This document shows positions 10,701-18,870 of a DNA stretch of 64,000 nt, in pieces. Origin of the DNA: Hasllibacter sp. MH4015 (lineage in GTDB: Bacteria > Pseudomonadota > Alphaproteobacteria > Rhodobacterales > Rhodobacteraceae); the NCBI RefSeq assembly GCF_020177575.1, contig NZ_JAHTBK010000001.1, positions 1,857,875-1,921,874 on the forward strand, given 5' to 3'. Each line of letters starts with the position of its first letter. Within the stretch, counting starts at the first letter, position 1. The notes beneath the pieces are model-generated. The model made no database searches and was not told where the DNA came from. It saw only the letters and a list, made by a program, of their open reading frames with translations. The translations under genes were made by a program, and so were the position numbers.

Positions 10701-10958
10701 GGCCCGGACATCCCGTCCAACGCCGATGTCAGCCGCGCCGCGACCGAGCGCAACGCGATCCGCCTGCGCAATGTGAACCTGATCGGTGTGACCGGCACCG
10801 CGTCGGACCGGAGGGCGCTGGTGCGCCTGTCCTCTGGCCGGTTCGTGCGGGTGACGGTGGGCGACCGGCTCGACGGGGGCCGCGTGGCCGCCATCGGTGA
10901 GACGACGCTGCAATATACTCGCAATGGCCGGACCGTGACGCTCGAAATCCCCGGCTGA
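7764..10958 (+). CDS. Large single-span membrane protein: GspL/PilM-like N-domain, Pro/Ala/Glu linker, GspC/PilP-like C-domain
   Basis: 1064 residues. Residues 1-165 resemble the cytoplasmic actin-like domain of type II secretion GspL or PilM: LVLPDDQILYTSLTVP, then RIEDGLDGLTPYSVTELQYDW, then VKIAVVARETLDEARGFA. About 170-600 is a low-complexity Pro/Ala/Glu/Asp linker. One membrane span lies at about 605-628 (ILTVILLLLLAMVAIWSAVF). A second disordered stretch follows, and the last 60 residues (LIGVTGTASDRRALVRLSSG...VRVTVGDRL) look like the periplasmic domain of GspC/PilP. The TTG at 7764 has GAGG 6 bases upstream; a GTG at 7770 is an alternative. No secretion or pilus gene is nearby. Function is inferred from shape only. 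Confidence 0.75.
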   Translation: MTVNIALFLSADGIALAHRQPAGHWAMIAEADLSGGDIGAALSTLREAAVEREGEEFEALLVLPDDQILYTSLTVPTADPELTVFRIEDGLDGLTPYSVTELQYDWRVLEEDRVKIAVVARETLDEARGFAAQYGFVGAGFAAMPPTERFPGVPLFELSDAAKGMDFSAEGIAFGPDTYGQPEAEAAEQVAPEPEEQSDAPDGGLNAEAPGVIPPAVETESLPDEVAPEDAAPEAEVEPAAPADAPGVVVPPVEEPSVEEPPLEPLPADEPSLSEEVSPDPVDAPEEPPFSAMEGENPALAEALNMAAAAESAPVQPIADPTQAGPIEPLRTEPEAETPPDPIGDAGDDDPALPPAPSPAAREARQRARVIRGEAPAAKPDSTAAPGGQFTARKSRVDSPAAPRGSLVGQREGRLGLTGASVSPAGDTPDTPEVTEGAAAQMPRLAEQLQRVRDASKTRPKPAKVADAPTRPRVEIDPTAGGNPTGLSASPRPSPFDTPPPAADTPDAAPKRGLLGGLRRSKPEDRKADAAALTAPAPSADVPLAAPTQPEARGGLLRRRQAAPVTDAPDATDGGDGAAVEDETFTSGLLARKATPSAGPSFRTGLILTVILLLLLAMVAIWSAVFLPDSPLARLLNGGASDDRVASAPVNGGQAPDVVTSAPVIGTAGGGQPSLADEAAADGVDLDLAALDPDGAAPPGGDTGAADDSALPDIDADLDLPPLPPIDPGLNPSVEEAEALYAEDGIWARSPERPDLRPFDLLDQTYTASIDPEVSAFDAVALPDPGVNPGELLRRFPPPPPFGTEFDLTADGQVAPTPEGVVTPEGAFVILGTPPVVASQRPREVVSEAPAIDVDDAVLAAFRPAARPADLSETRERQVLGGLTEEELSAVRPSARPQSPQEAAAAASLFPGDGPTNADDPDAVDPVIAALSQGTDLATARSLLPAQRPSNIAQIVASADRSPPEVTEVAAVAPSAVAPGPDIPSNADVSRAATERNAIRLRNVNLIGVTGTASDRRALVRLSSGRFVRVTVGDRLDGGRVAAIGETTLQYTRNGRTVTLEIPG

Positions 10959-11066
10959 GGCCGACACGCACTCCATTCCCGATTTTTCCCGATCCGATCC
11001 CGATGCGCTCCCGTGCAGGTCCGAAGGCCAAGGCCTTCGATCTGCGCTTTGGGCGTGGCGCAGCGG

Positions 11067-11084
11067 GCGCGGCCAGGGCCGCGC
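11067..11084. terminator. Short GC hairpin between convergent genes
   Basis: Stem GCGCGGC/GCCGCGC around a CAGG loop, about 110 bases after the 7764-10958 gene and 92 before the mgtE stop. No T-run. Possibly a bidirectional terminator; weak evidence. Confidence 0.3.
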
Positions 11085-11146
11085 GGCGCTGCGGAAGCGC
11101 CCGGGATGGAGAGGATCGCGCGGGTGGCGAACCGACCCTCCGGGGG

Positions 11147-11171
11147 AGGTATTTTCCGAAGCAAAGAAAGC
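11147..11171 (+). repeat. Interspersed repeat, copy 1
   Basis: AGGTATTTTCCGAAGCAAAG followed by AAAGC. Near-identical to 38476-38499 (plus) and 61613-61636 (minus). It ends 4 bases from the mgtE stop codon. Confidence 0.6.
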
Positions 11172-11175
11172 GGGG

Positions 11176-12576
11176 TCAGAGCAGGAGTATCACCGCAAGG
11201 CCCAGGAAGGAGAAGAAGCCAACCACATCCGTCACCGTCGTCACGAACGCGCCCGAGGCGAGGGCCGGGTCGATGCGCAAACGGTCGAGGATGACCGGCA
11301 CCAGGATGCCCGCAAGTCCCGCCACAAGCAGGTTGATGATCATCGCGGCCCCGATCACGACGCCCAAGAGCGGGGTTCCGAACCAGACAACGCCGACAAT
11401 GCCCATCACGATGGCAAAGACCACGCCGTTGATGAGGCCCACCCCGGCCTCCCGCGTGATGACGCGGATCAAGTTGGAACTGGTGAGGTCCTTGGTGGCG
11501 ATGGCGCGGACGGCCACGGTCAGGCTTTGGGTGCCCGCATTGCCGCCCATCGACGCCACGATGGGCATCAGGACCGCCAGCGCCACGATCTGCGCGATCG
11601 CCGCCTCGAACTGGGCAATGACGAGCGAGGCGAGGATCGAGGTGATGAGGTTCACGAAGAGCCAAGGGAAACGGCGCTTGGTGGTTTCCACCACGCTGTC
11701 CGACAGGCTCGATTCGTCGCCCACACCGGCGAGGCGGAGGATGTCTTCCTCGTGCTCCTCATCCAGAACGATCATGGCGTCGTCGATGGTGATGACCCCC
11801 ACAAGCCGCCCGTCATCGTCCACGACGGGGGCGGAGATCAGGTGGTACTGGTTGAACGCATAGGCGACCTGATCCTCGGGCTGGCTGGCGGGGATGGGGC
11901 GAAAGCTGTCCTCGGTGATGTCGCTCAGCTTGACCTTGCGCACGGAGGACAAGAGCCGCCCCAGGGTCACGTAACCCGTTGGTTTCATGCGCGGGTCGGT
12001 CAGGATGATATGGTAGAATTCTTCGGGCAGATGGCCCGCCTGCCCGCGGATATGGTCGATCGTCTCGCCCACGCTCCAATGCTCGGGCACGGCCACGATC
12101 TCACGCTGCATGAGACGGCCGGCGGTTTCCTCGGGATAGGAGAGGGCCGCTTCGACGGCGGCGCGGTCGGCGGGTTCCAGCGCGTCGAGGATGGCTTCTT
12201 GCTGGTCTTCCTCCAGATCTTCCACGATGTCGACGACATCATCGCTGTCGAGTTCGCGCACCGCCTCCGCGATCACCTCATCGGGCAGGAGCGCCAGTAC
12301 GTCTTCGCGCAGACCTTCGGAGAGTTCCGACAGAACCTCCCCGTCGATGCCCGAGGACCAGAGCGTCAGCCAGCCTTCGCGTTCCGGGGCGGAGACCTGT
12401 TCCAGAAGGTCGGCGATGTCGGCGGGGTGGAGCGGTTCCATCAACGCGTCGATGGTCTCCACATCCTGCGCTTCGACCGCCTGGCGGAGGGAGGCGCGCA
12501 GGGAATTGTCGAGCGCGTAGCTGTCACGCGCGTCGTCGCGGATGTCATCGGCGATCTGTTGTGGATCCACGACCAT
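11176..12576 (-). CDS. mgtE: Magnesium transporter MgtE
   Basis: Mg2+ channel/transporter of the inner membrane. 466 residues. An N-terminal acidic superhelical domain (about 1-130, with LHPADIADLLEQV and LDSDDVVDIVEDLEEDQQEAIL) is followed by paired CBS domains (about 135-255). Five C-terminal membrane spans contain the MPIVASMGGNAGTQSLTV pore signature. The start at 12576 has GGGGAGGG 6 bases upstream; the frame runs on to 12876 but that part overlaps guaD. The CBS and N domains gate the pore on cytoplasmic Mg2+ in characterised homologues. Confidence 0.97.
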   Translation of the reverse strand: MVVDPQQIADDIRDDARDSYALDNSLRASLRQAVEAQDVETIDALMEPLHPADIADLLEQVSAPEREGWLTLWSSGIDGEVLSELSEGLREDVLALLPDEVIAEAVRELDSDDVVDIVEDLEEDQQEAILDALEPADRAAVEAALSYPEETAGRLMQREIVAVPEHWSVGETIDHIRGQAGHLPEEFYHIILTDPRMKPTGYVTLGRLLSSVRKVKLSDITEDSFRPIPASQPEDQVAYAFNQYHLISAPVVDDDGRLVGVITIDDAMIVLDEEHEEDILRLAGVGDESSLSDSVVETTKRRFPWLFVNLITSILASLVIAQFEAAIAQIVALAVLMPIVASMGGNAGTQSLTVAVRAIATKDLTSSNLIRVITREAGVGLINGVVFAIVMGIVGVVWFGTPLLGVVIGAAMIINLLVAGLAGILVPVILDRLRIDPALASGAFVTTVTDVVGFFSFLGLAVILLL

Positions 12577-12664
12577 GGTACCCTCCCCGTCGGCGCGTGC
12601 CTTGCCCTCTAACATGGGGCGCGCCGAAGGGCTATCAATCGGGAAAGCATCGCGGGGGGGCGCC

Positions 12665-13942
12665 ATGGCGGAACGACTGATTCTTGGGCAGGTCCTGGCG
12701 TTCGAAGGCGATCCGGGGGCGCTCGGGCTGGGGGCGGCACGCCACTGGACCCGTGGGGGTGTGCTGGTCCGGGACGGGCGGATCGCCGCCTTTGGCGACG
12801 GGGCGGATTTGCGTGGGCGCCATCCGGGGGCGGAGGTGACGGACCACAGGGATTGCCTGATCGTGCCGGGCTTCATCGACGCCCATGCCCATTATCCGCA
12901 GACCGGCATCATCGCGTCTTGGGGCAAGCGGCTGATCGACTGGCTGAACACCTATACGTTCCCCGAGGAGGCACGGTTCGGCGACGCGCATTACGCCGCG
13001 GAGGTTGCCGGGCGCTATCTGGACCTGATCCTGGCCAATGGCACCACCAGCGTGGCGAGTTTCGCCACGATCCATCCCGAAAGCGTGGACGCGTTTTTCG
13101 AGGCAGCGCGAGAGCGGGGGATGCGGGTCTTTGCGGGCAAGACCTGCATGGATCGCAACGCCCCGGAGGACCTGCGCGACACGGCGCAATCGGCCTATGA
13201 CGACAGCCGCGCGCTGTTGGAAACGTGGCACGGGGTGGACCGCCTGTCCTACGTCATCACACCGCGCTTTTCGCCGACCTCCACGCCGGAGCAATTGCAG
13301 GCCCTTGGCGCGTTATGGGCGGAGCATCCCGATTGCCTGATGCAGACCCATCTGAGCGAACAGGTCGATGAGATCGCGTGGGTGAAGGACCTCTATCCCG
13401 CGGCGCGCGATTACCTTGATACTTACGAGGCGCACGGCTTGTTGGGGGCGAACGGGCTTTATGGCCACGCGATCCACCTGGAGCCGAGAGAGGTGGATCG
13501 TCTGGCGGAGGTTGGTGCGGCAGTGGTGCATTGCCCGACCTCCAACACGTTCATCGGGTCGGGCCTGTTCGACATGGGGCTGGCGGAGCGGATGCGCGTG
13601 GGTCTGGCGACGGATACCGGCGGCGGGTCGAGCTTTTCGATGTTGCGGTCGATGGCGGCGGCCTACGAGATCGGGCAATTGCGGGGGCGCGTACTTCATC
13701 CGGCGGAGCTGCTGTGGCGGGCCACCGGAGGGTCGGCGGAGGCGTTGGGGATGGCGGACCGGATCGGGCGGATCGCGGAGGGGATGGAGGCCGATCTCTG
13801 CGTGCTCGATCTCTGCTCCACCCCCGCCATCGCGCAGCGCGCGGCGCGCGCGGAGGATGTGTGGGAGGCGCTGTTCCCCACGATCATGATGGGCGATGAC
13901 CGCGCGGTGGCGCAGGTTTACGTGGCGGGTCAGGCCGTCTGA
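12665..13942 (+). CDS. guaD: Guanine deaminase
   Basis: Amidohydrolase converting guanine to xanthine. 425 residues. Metal and catalytic motifs in order: PGFIDAHAHYPQ, MQTHLSEQ, LYGHAIHL and LATDTGGGSSFSML. A Gly-rich purine ribosome-binding site precedes the ATG at 12665. Divergent from mgtE with 88 bases between start codons. The 3' end overlaps the convergent thioesterase gene by 13 bases. Confidence 0.93.
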   Translation: MAERLILGQVLAFEGDPGALGLGAARHWTRGGVLVRDGRIAAFGDGADLRGRHPGAEVTDHRDCLIVPGFIDAHAHYPQTGIIASWGKRLIDWLNTYTFPEEARFGDAHYAAEVAGRYLDLILANGTTSVASFATIHPESVDAFFEAARERGMRVFAGKTCMDRNAPEDLRDTAQSAYDDSRALLETWHGVDRLSYVITPRFSPTSTPEQLQALGALWAEHPDCLMQTHLSEQVDEIAWVKDLYPAARDYLDTYEAHGLLGANGLYGHAIHLEPREVDRLAEVGAAVVHCPTSNTFIGSGLFDMGLAERMRVGLATDTGGGSSFSMLRSMAAAYEIGQLRGRVLHPAELLWRATGGSAEALGMADRIGRIAEGMEADLCVLDLCSTPAIAQRAARAEDVWEALFPTIMMGDDRAVAQVYVAGQAV

Positions 13943-14379
13943 GGCGCGAGGTTCATTGCCGCCTCCGGGACCACGCCCTTGACCCGCGTGATCGTGCCCT
14001 GGGCGACGCAGCACAACGTCTCCTCCCCGTCGCGGAAGGATGAGATGCGGGCCTGGACCACGGCCTGCCGCGCGCTCATCCCCAGGACCTTGCCATCGAC
14101 CAGAAGGCGCGTGCCCCTGGCGGGCGCCACGAAATTGATCTTGAATTCCGATGTCACCACGTCCGATCCCATCGCCATACCGCCCGCAAAAGCCAGCGCC
14201 ATATCCGCCAGCGCGCTGAGCACACCGCCATGGACGATGCCGTGCTGCTGCAAATGCGCCTGCGTCACGTCGAGGGCGAAGACCACGCCGTCGGAGGACG
14301 CTTCGAGCAATTCCGTTCCCAATTGCCTGGAGAACGGTTGAAGCGACAGGACGTGTTGAGCGAAATCATGGGGGGTCAT
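13930..14379 (-). CDS. PaaI-family hotdog-fold thioesterase
   Basis: 149-residue hotdog protein with the family core HGIVHGGVLSALADMALAFA and a C-terminal strand ARISSFRDGEETLCCVAQGTITRV. It probably hydrolyses an acyl-CoA, substrate not deducible; phenylacetate genes are absent here. The start at 14379 has AGGTG 5 bases upstream. Convergent with guaD, with overlapping 3' ends. Confidence 0.88.
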   Translation of the reverse strand: MTPHDFAQHVLSLQPFSRQLGTELLEASSDGVVFALDVTQAHLQQHGIVHGGVLSALADMALAFAGGMAMGSDVVTSEFKINFVAPARGTRLLVDGKVLGMSARQAVVQARISSFRDGEETLCCVAQGTITRVKGVVPEAAMNLAPQTA

Positions 14380-14528
14380 CGGCGCACCTGCATGTCGGAC
14401 GGGATCAGCCTGCCTGCAAGCGGACCCGCGCCCAAAGGGAAACGTTGCGTCACTTTGGCAGACCGATGCGGGCGCAAGCGCGCTATCGTGACCGGGACAA
14501 CATTTGAGCCGAAACGGAGGACGCTGCA

Positions 14529-14915
14529 TTGGCCCATTCCCCGACGATCATTCCCTATCTGAGCTACGCGGACGGCGTGGCGGGCATCGAATTCCTGGAA
14601 CGCGCGTTCGGGTTCCGTCGCAATTTCGCGCAGATGGCCGACGACGGCACTTTGCTCCATGCGGAAATGGCATTTGGCGACGGGGTGATCCTGGTCGGCA
14701 CGGCAGATCTGCCCAAGGGCTCGCCCGGGATCTACGTGGTGGTGGAAGACGTCGCCGCCCACCACGCCCGCGCGATGGAGGCGGGCGCGACGCTGGTGTT
14801 CGGGCCGGAGACGACGGAATGGGGGACGGAGCGGTACCGCGTCACAGATCCCGAGGGGCACGAATGGAGTTTCGGCACCTATGCCCCGTCGACGGAGCCG
14901 CCGGCCTGGGGCTGA
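14529..14915 (+). CDS. VOC family (glyoxalase/PhnB-like) protein
   Basis: 128 residues. The N-terminal PYLSYADGVAGIEFLERAFGF and C-terminal RVTDPEGHEWSFGTY are typical of PhnB/glyoxalase-like single-domain proteins. The start is TTG at 14529, set by GGAGG 8 bases upstream; no ATG is near. Not closely similar to the VOC protein at 2948-3310. Substrate unknown. Confidence 0.87.
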   Translation: MAHSPTIIPYLSYADGVAGIEFLERAFGFRRNFAQMADDGTLLHAEMAFGDGVILVGTADLPKGSPGIYVVVEDVAAHHARAMEAGATLVFGPETTEWGTERYRVTDPEGHEWSFGTYAPSTEPPAWG

Positions 14916-14924
14916 GCGCGCGGG

Positions 14925-16268
14925 TCAGACGGCGCTTTCGACGGCGCCCACGATGTCGTCCACGACATCTTTCATCAGCGCTTCATCCTCCGCCTCGGCC
15001 ATGACGCGGATCAGCGGTTCCGTCCCCGATTTGCGGATCAGGAGGCGGCCGGTGCCGTCGAGCCGCGCCTCCCCCTCCTTGATGGCGGCCTGCACTTCGG
15101 GCGTCTCCAACGGGGTGGAGCCGTCGCCGTAGCGCACGTTCTTGAGGAGTTGCGGCACCTTCTCGAAATTCTGGGACAGGGCGCTGGCGCGTTTGCCGGT
15201 GCGCACCATTTCGGCCAGGAATTGCAGGCCCGCGATCAGCCCGTCGCCGGTGGTGGCGTAATCCGTCATCACGATATGGCCCGACTGCTCCCCGCCCAGG
15301 TTCAGCCCGTGCTCTCGCATCGCCTCCACCACGTTGCGATCACCGACGGCGGTGCGGTGCAGCACGATCTGGCGGTCGGCGAGGTAGCGTTCGAGGCCGA
15401 GGTTGGACATCACGGTGGCAGCGAGCGTGTGGCCCTTCAGCCGCCCTTCCTCCGCCCACCTGTTCGCGAAGAGCGCCATGATCTGATCGCCGTCGGCCAC
15501 CTGCCCGCGTTCGTCGATCAGGATCACGCGGTCCGCGTCGCCATCAAGGCAGATGCCCACATCCGCGCCCATGTCCCGGATCAGCTTCGCCGCAGCCTCG
15601 GGCTTGGTGGAGCCGCATCCATCGTTGATATTCAGGCCGTTGGGCTCCACGCCCATGGGAATGACATCGGCGCCAAGTTCCCAAAGCACCTCCGGTGCGG
15701 CGCGATACGCGGCCCCGTTGGCGCAGTCGATCACGACCTTCAAGCCGTCGAGGCGCAGATCGGAGGGGAAGGTGGATTTCACCCGCTCCAGATACCGCGC
15801 GCGGCCATCGTCGATGCGCTTGGCCCGCCCGATGCGGTCGGGGCGCGCGGGCTCCACGCCGTTGAGCGCCATCTCCTCGATCGCGGCCTCGGCCGCGTCA
15901 TCGAGCTTGAAGCCATCGGGACCGAACAGTTTGATCCCGTTGTCCACGGCCGGGTTGTGGCTGGCGGAGATCATCACCCCCAGATCGGCGCGCATCGACG
16001 GTGTCAGCAGGCCCACGGCGGGGGTCGGCACCGGCCCCAGAAGCAGCACGTTCATGCCCGTGGATGTCAGCCCGGCAGTCAGCGCGTTTTCGATCATGTA
16101 GCCGGAAAGCCGCGTGTCCTTTCCGATCACCACCCGGTGCCCGGCGGAGCCGTCGCGGCGGAAATGCCGCCCCGCCGCAGCACCCAGGCGCAAAGCCATA
16201 TCGGCGGTCATCGGATACGTGTTCGCGGTGCCTCGCACGCCATCGGTGCCGAAGAGTTTGCGGGTCAT
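14925..16268 (-). CDS. glmM: Phosphoglucosamine mutase
   Basis: Interconverts glucosamine-6-phosphate and glucosamine-1-phosphate for UDP-GlcNAc (peptidoglycan, lipid A). 447 residues, the usual length. Opens [10 protein letters not shown]. The phosphoserine loop is ISASHNP (Ser103), the metal loop is DGDADR, the sugar loop is GGEQSGH, and the phosphate loop is [12 protein letters not shown]. It follows folP by 16 bases, the classical folP-glmM operon. Confidence 0.98.
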   Translation of the reverse strand: MTRKLFGTDGVRGTANTYPMTADMALRLGAAAGRHFRRDGSAGHRVVIGKDTRLSGYMIENALTAGLTSTGMNVLLLGPVPTPAVGLLTPSMRADLGVMISASHNPAVDNGIKLFGPDGFKLDDAAEAAIEEMALNGVEPARPDRIGRAKRIDDGRARYLERVKSTFPSDLRLDGLKVVIDCANGAAYRAAPEVLWELGADVIPMGVEPNGLNINDGCGSTKPEAAAKLIRDMGADVGICLDGDADRVILIDERGQVADGDQIMALFANRWAEEGRLKGHTLAATVMSNLGLERYLADRQIVLHRTAVGDRNVVEAMREHGLNLGGEQSGHIVMTDYATTGDGLIAGLQFLAEMVRTGKRASALSQNFEKVPQLLKNVRYGDGSTPLETPEVQAAIKEGEARLDGTGRLLIRKSGTEPLIRVMAEAEDEALMKDVVDDIVGAVESAV

Positions 16269-16284
16269 GCTCGGGTCGTCCTCA

Positions 16285-17310
16285 TCACGTCGGGGCCGCG
16301 CCATTTCGGCTGGCGGTCCACAGGTCCAGCGCCTGCTTGTGCATCTCTATATCATGAACGCGCAGAATCTGAATGCCCTGCCCTGCCGCCCATAGGCCAA
16401 CACCCGCCGATCCCGGCCCGCGCCGATCCGCCCGCGCCTCGCCCGAGATCTGGCCGATGAACCCTTTGCGCGAGACACCCAGAAGCACCGGACAGCCAAG
16501 CCCGTGAAACAGGGAAAGGCGTTGGATCAAGGCAAGGTTCTGCGCCTGTGTCTTGCCGAAGCCGATGCCGGGATCGACCACGATGCGGTCCCGAGACACC
16601 CCGGCGTCGGTCGCCTTGGCAACGGCGCGCGCGAGCCCGTCGAACACGTCCAGCAGGACATCTCCGTAGGCAGTGTCCGCCTGCGCCTGCATCGTCTGGG
16701 GCGTGGCGATGGAATGCATGAGGACAAGCGGCGCGCCCCGGTCGGCAGCCAATGCCGCAAGGTCGGGATCGAAGCGCAGGCCCGAGACGTCGTTGATAAT
16801 CGCTGCCCCGGCCTCCAATCCCGCGCGGGCCACGGCGGATTTCCGGGTGTCGAGGCTGATTATCGGCGGCGCGCTGCGCGCCATCAGGGCGGCGATGACC
16901 GGGACGATTCGGGCGATTTCTTCTTCGACGGCCACATCTTCCGCGCCCGGACGGGTCGATTCGCCGCCAATGTCGATCAGGTCGGCCCCGGCCGCGCGCA
17001 TCGCGTCGGCGCGCGCCACGGCCTCGTCGACATCCGCGTGAACACCGCCATCCGAAAAGCTGTCCGGGGTCACGTTCAGGATCCCCATCAGGCGCATCCG
17101 GTCCATCGACATCCCGCAAATCGGCGCGCGGGGCGCGGTCAGGGCCGTGCACCAGTCATCGGGTACGTCCGCCGCGGGCACAATTTTCGCATTCCCGTCG
17201 CGCGTGATCCGTTCCGCATGGGTGAACCACGCCGTCCCCCCGGCCAGGGGGCAGGCCCCGTCCGGGCGCACCGGGTCGATCTGGGGAATGGGGCGGTAGT
17301 AGATGGTCAT
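16285..17310 (-). CDS. folP: Dihydropteroate synthase with N-terminal extension
   Basis: Joins p-aminobenzoate to the pterin diphosphate in folate synthesis; sulfonamide target. 341 residues, about 60-70 longer than standard FolP. The catalytic barrel begins near residue 73 with [16 protein letters not shown] and continues with [30 protein letters not shown] and GVSRKGFIG. Residues 1-72 are an extra segment ([10 protein letters not shown]..., [11 protein letters not shown]...) of unknown role. The ATG at 17310 is the first of the frame; a later start near residue 66-72 is possible but lacks a clear ribosome-binding site. Operon with glmM. Confidence 0.95.
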   Translation of the reverse strand: MTIYYRPIPQIDPVRPDGACPLAGGTAWFTHAERITRDGNAKIVPAADVPDDWCTALTAPRAPICGMSMDRMRLMGILNVTPDSFSDGGVHADVDEAVARADAMRAAGADLIDIGGESTRPGAEDVAVEEEIARIVPVIAALMARSAPPIISLDTRKSAVARAGLEAGAAIINDVSGLRFDPDLAALAADRGAPLVLMHSIATPQTMQAQADTAYGDVLLDVFDGLARAVAKATDAGVSRDRIVVDPGIGFGKTQAQNLALIQRLSLFHGLGCPVLLGVSRKGFIGQISGEARADRRGPGSAGVGLWAAGQGIQILRVHDIEMHKQALDLWTASRNGAAPT

Positions 17311-17407
17311 GGCGCCGCGTAGCGCGGCTTGGGTCGGTGACGCAAGGCTTGCGCATCACGTCGCACTTTGTCCTCGCATTGGTCCGGTTCCGGGTTATCT
17401 CAGTCCC

Positions 17408-17848
17408 ATGGATGACGCGCAGACCTTCCAGACCATGCGCTTGAGCGGCGTACCGCCCCGCCCCGGGGCGCTGCCGATTTACGACGCCCTGTTCGACGGT
17501 GCGGGGGAAAGCAACCTCGACCGGGATATCCAGGATTGGCGCCGGCATCAGATCGCGCCGTGGACGCTGCGCCATGCGGGGCAATGCGTGGGGGTCGGCG
17601 GCTTCCGGCTCGGCTTCGGGGAGGATGGGCTTGAAATCGTGTTCCGCTTCCTGCCCGCCTTCTGGGGGCAGGGCCTGGCGAGCGAATTCCTCACCTCCGC
17701 GCTCGATCACGCGCGACGGCACCTGAAAGAGGATCGCTTCTTCGGCTACGTTCCGGCCGGGCAGATCGCGGCGCGGCGTGTGCTGGAAAAGGCGGGGTTC
17801 AAGGATGCCGGTGCGCGTGCGGACGACAGCGTGTTGATGCGCTGCTAG
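17408..17848 (+). CDS. GNAT family N-acetyltransferase
   Basis: 146 residues; RimJ/RimL-like acetyltransferase. Contains WTLRHAGQCVGVGGFRLGF, FRFLPAFWGQGLASEFLTSAL (acetyl-CoA loop with Q-G-x-A) and AARRVLEKAGFKDAGA. Substrate unknown. The start at 17408 was chosen because the upstream extension in frame overlaps the folP promoter area. The stop overlaps the convergent folB stop by 4 bases (CTAG shared). Confidence 0.85.
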   Translation: MDDAQTFQTMRLSGVPPRPGALPIYDALFDGAGESNLDRDIQDWRRHQIAPWTLRHAGQCVGVGGFRLGFGEDGLEIVFRFLPAFWGQGLASEFLTSALDHARRHLKEDRFFGYVPAGQIAARRVLEKAGFKDAGARADDSVLMRC

Positions 17849-18774
17849 TCCAGCTCTGCCGCGGCGGGCATGGCATCGGCGGCAAAGGTGTGGGGCGCAT
17901 CGGGCGACCCATCACCGAACCGGATCAGCCTTAGCGCCTCGAACCCGTCGGCGAGCCAGCGGGCCAGTGCAACCGGATCGGTTACGGATGCGTCCGGGCC
18001 ATCGACGGCATCCAGCACCAGCTTTGAGGGCGCCCAGACGCTGATCTGGCCGTTCTTCATGGCCCAATCAAGTTCCGTCCGGCTGTCGACCACGACGCAG
18101 CGCGGATCACGTGCGGCCAGAACCCAGGCCGATTGCTCGATCGCCAGGAGCGCGATACGTCGCTGCGGCATCGGGTGGACGGCCTGCGGGATCGGCAGAT
18201 CGGGCGGCCCGACGCACAGGATCAGCGGTGCCTTCATCCCCTCCAACCGGTCGAGCAGGTCGGAGAGGTCGGGGCGCGCGATGGCGTCGTTGGACAGGTA
18301 GACGACGACGGGATGGGGGGCGGCCTCAGCCAGCAGGCGCAGGCGTCGACGGCCCTTGGGCGGCTCGCGAACGATCTCCACCCCCAACGTGAAGGGGCCG
18401 CGATCCAGCTTGCCGATCCGCACGAAAACACGGGCGGCCAGCGGATGTTCGATGATCGCGTCGGCGATACGGGCGGCCAGCGTTTCCAACAGGTCCATGC
18501 GTTCAGCGGCGAGGGCGGCGTCGATCGCCTCCACGATGGTGTCATAGCTGAGGATCTGGTCCACATCGTCCACCGCGCTCTCGGCGCGGGTCTCCACCTC
18601 CACCACCACGTCGAAGCGGATTTTCTGCGTCACCCCACGCTCGGCCTGGAATGCCCCGATCTCCACCTCCCGCACATGGTCGGTCATGGAAATCCGGTCG
18701 CGCGGCGCGCCGTCGGCGGTCGCCTTTGCGCGTTCCGCGGGATGGGCGAAGGCGTTGGAAATGTCATCACTCAT
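17845..18774 (-). CDS. folB: Dihydroneopterin aldolase with long C-terminal extension
   Basis: 309 residues, against about 120 for a normal FolB. The FolB domain spans about residues 28-145: DHVREVEIGAFQAERGVTQKIRFDVVVEV, the LSYDTIVEAI motif, and ETLAARIADAIIEHP. Residues about 150-309 form a second domain that I do not recognise (VVVYLSNDAIARPDLSDLLDRLEG..., VVVDSRTELDWAMKNGQISVW..., ARWLADGFEALRLI). The order of its motifs weakly recalls amino-acid-kinase folds, but this is a guess. Folate pathway, near folP on the same strand, with the GNAT gene between them on the other strand. Confidence 0.85.
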   Translation of the reverse strand: MSDDISNAFAHPAERAKATADGAPRDRISMTDHVREVEIGAFQAERGVTQKIRFDVVVEVETRAESAVDDVDQILSYDTIVEAIDAALAAERMDLLETLAARIADAIIEHPLAARVFVRIGKLDRGPFTLGVEIVREPPKGRRRLRLLAEAAPHPVVVYLSNDAIARPDLSDLLDRLEGMKAPLILCVGPPDLPIPQAVHPMPQRRIALLAIEQSAWVLAARDPRCVVVDSRTELDWAMKNGQISVWAPSKLVLDAVDGPDASVTDPVALARWLADGFEALRLIRFGDGSPDAPHTFAADAMPAAAELD

Positions 18775-18870
18775 CGGCGTGGCCCCTGTTGCGTCACGAC
18801 TGGACGTAGCACGGGCAGCGCAGGGCCGCAGGGGTTCGTCGCGTCCTTCGTCAGGTCAATTGCGACAGGC

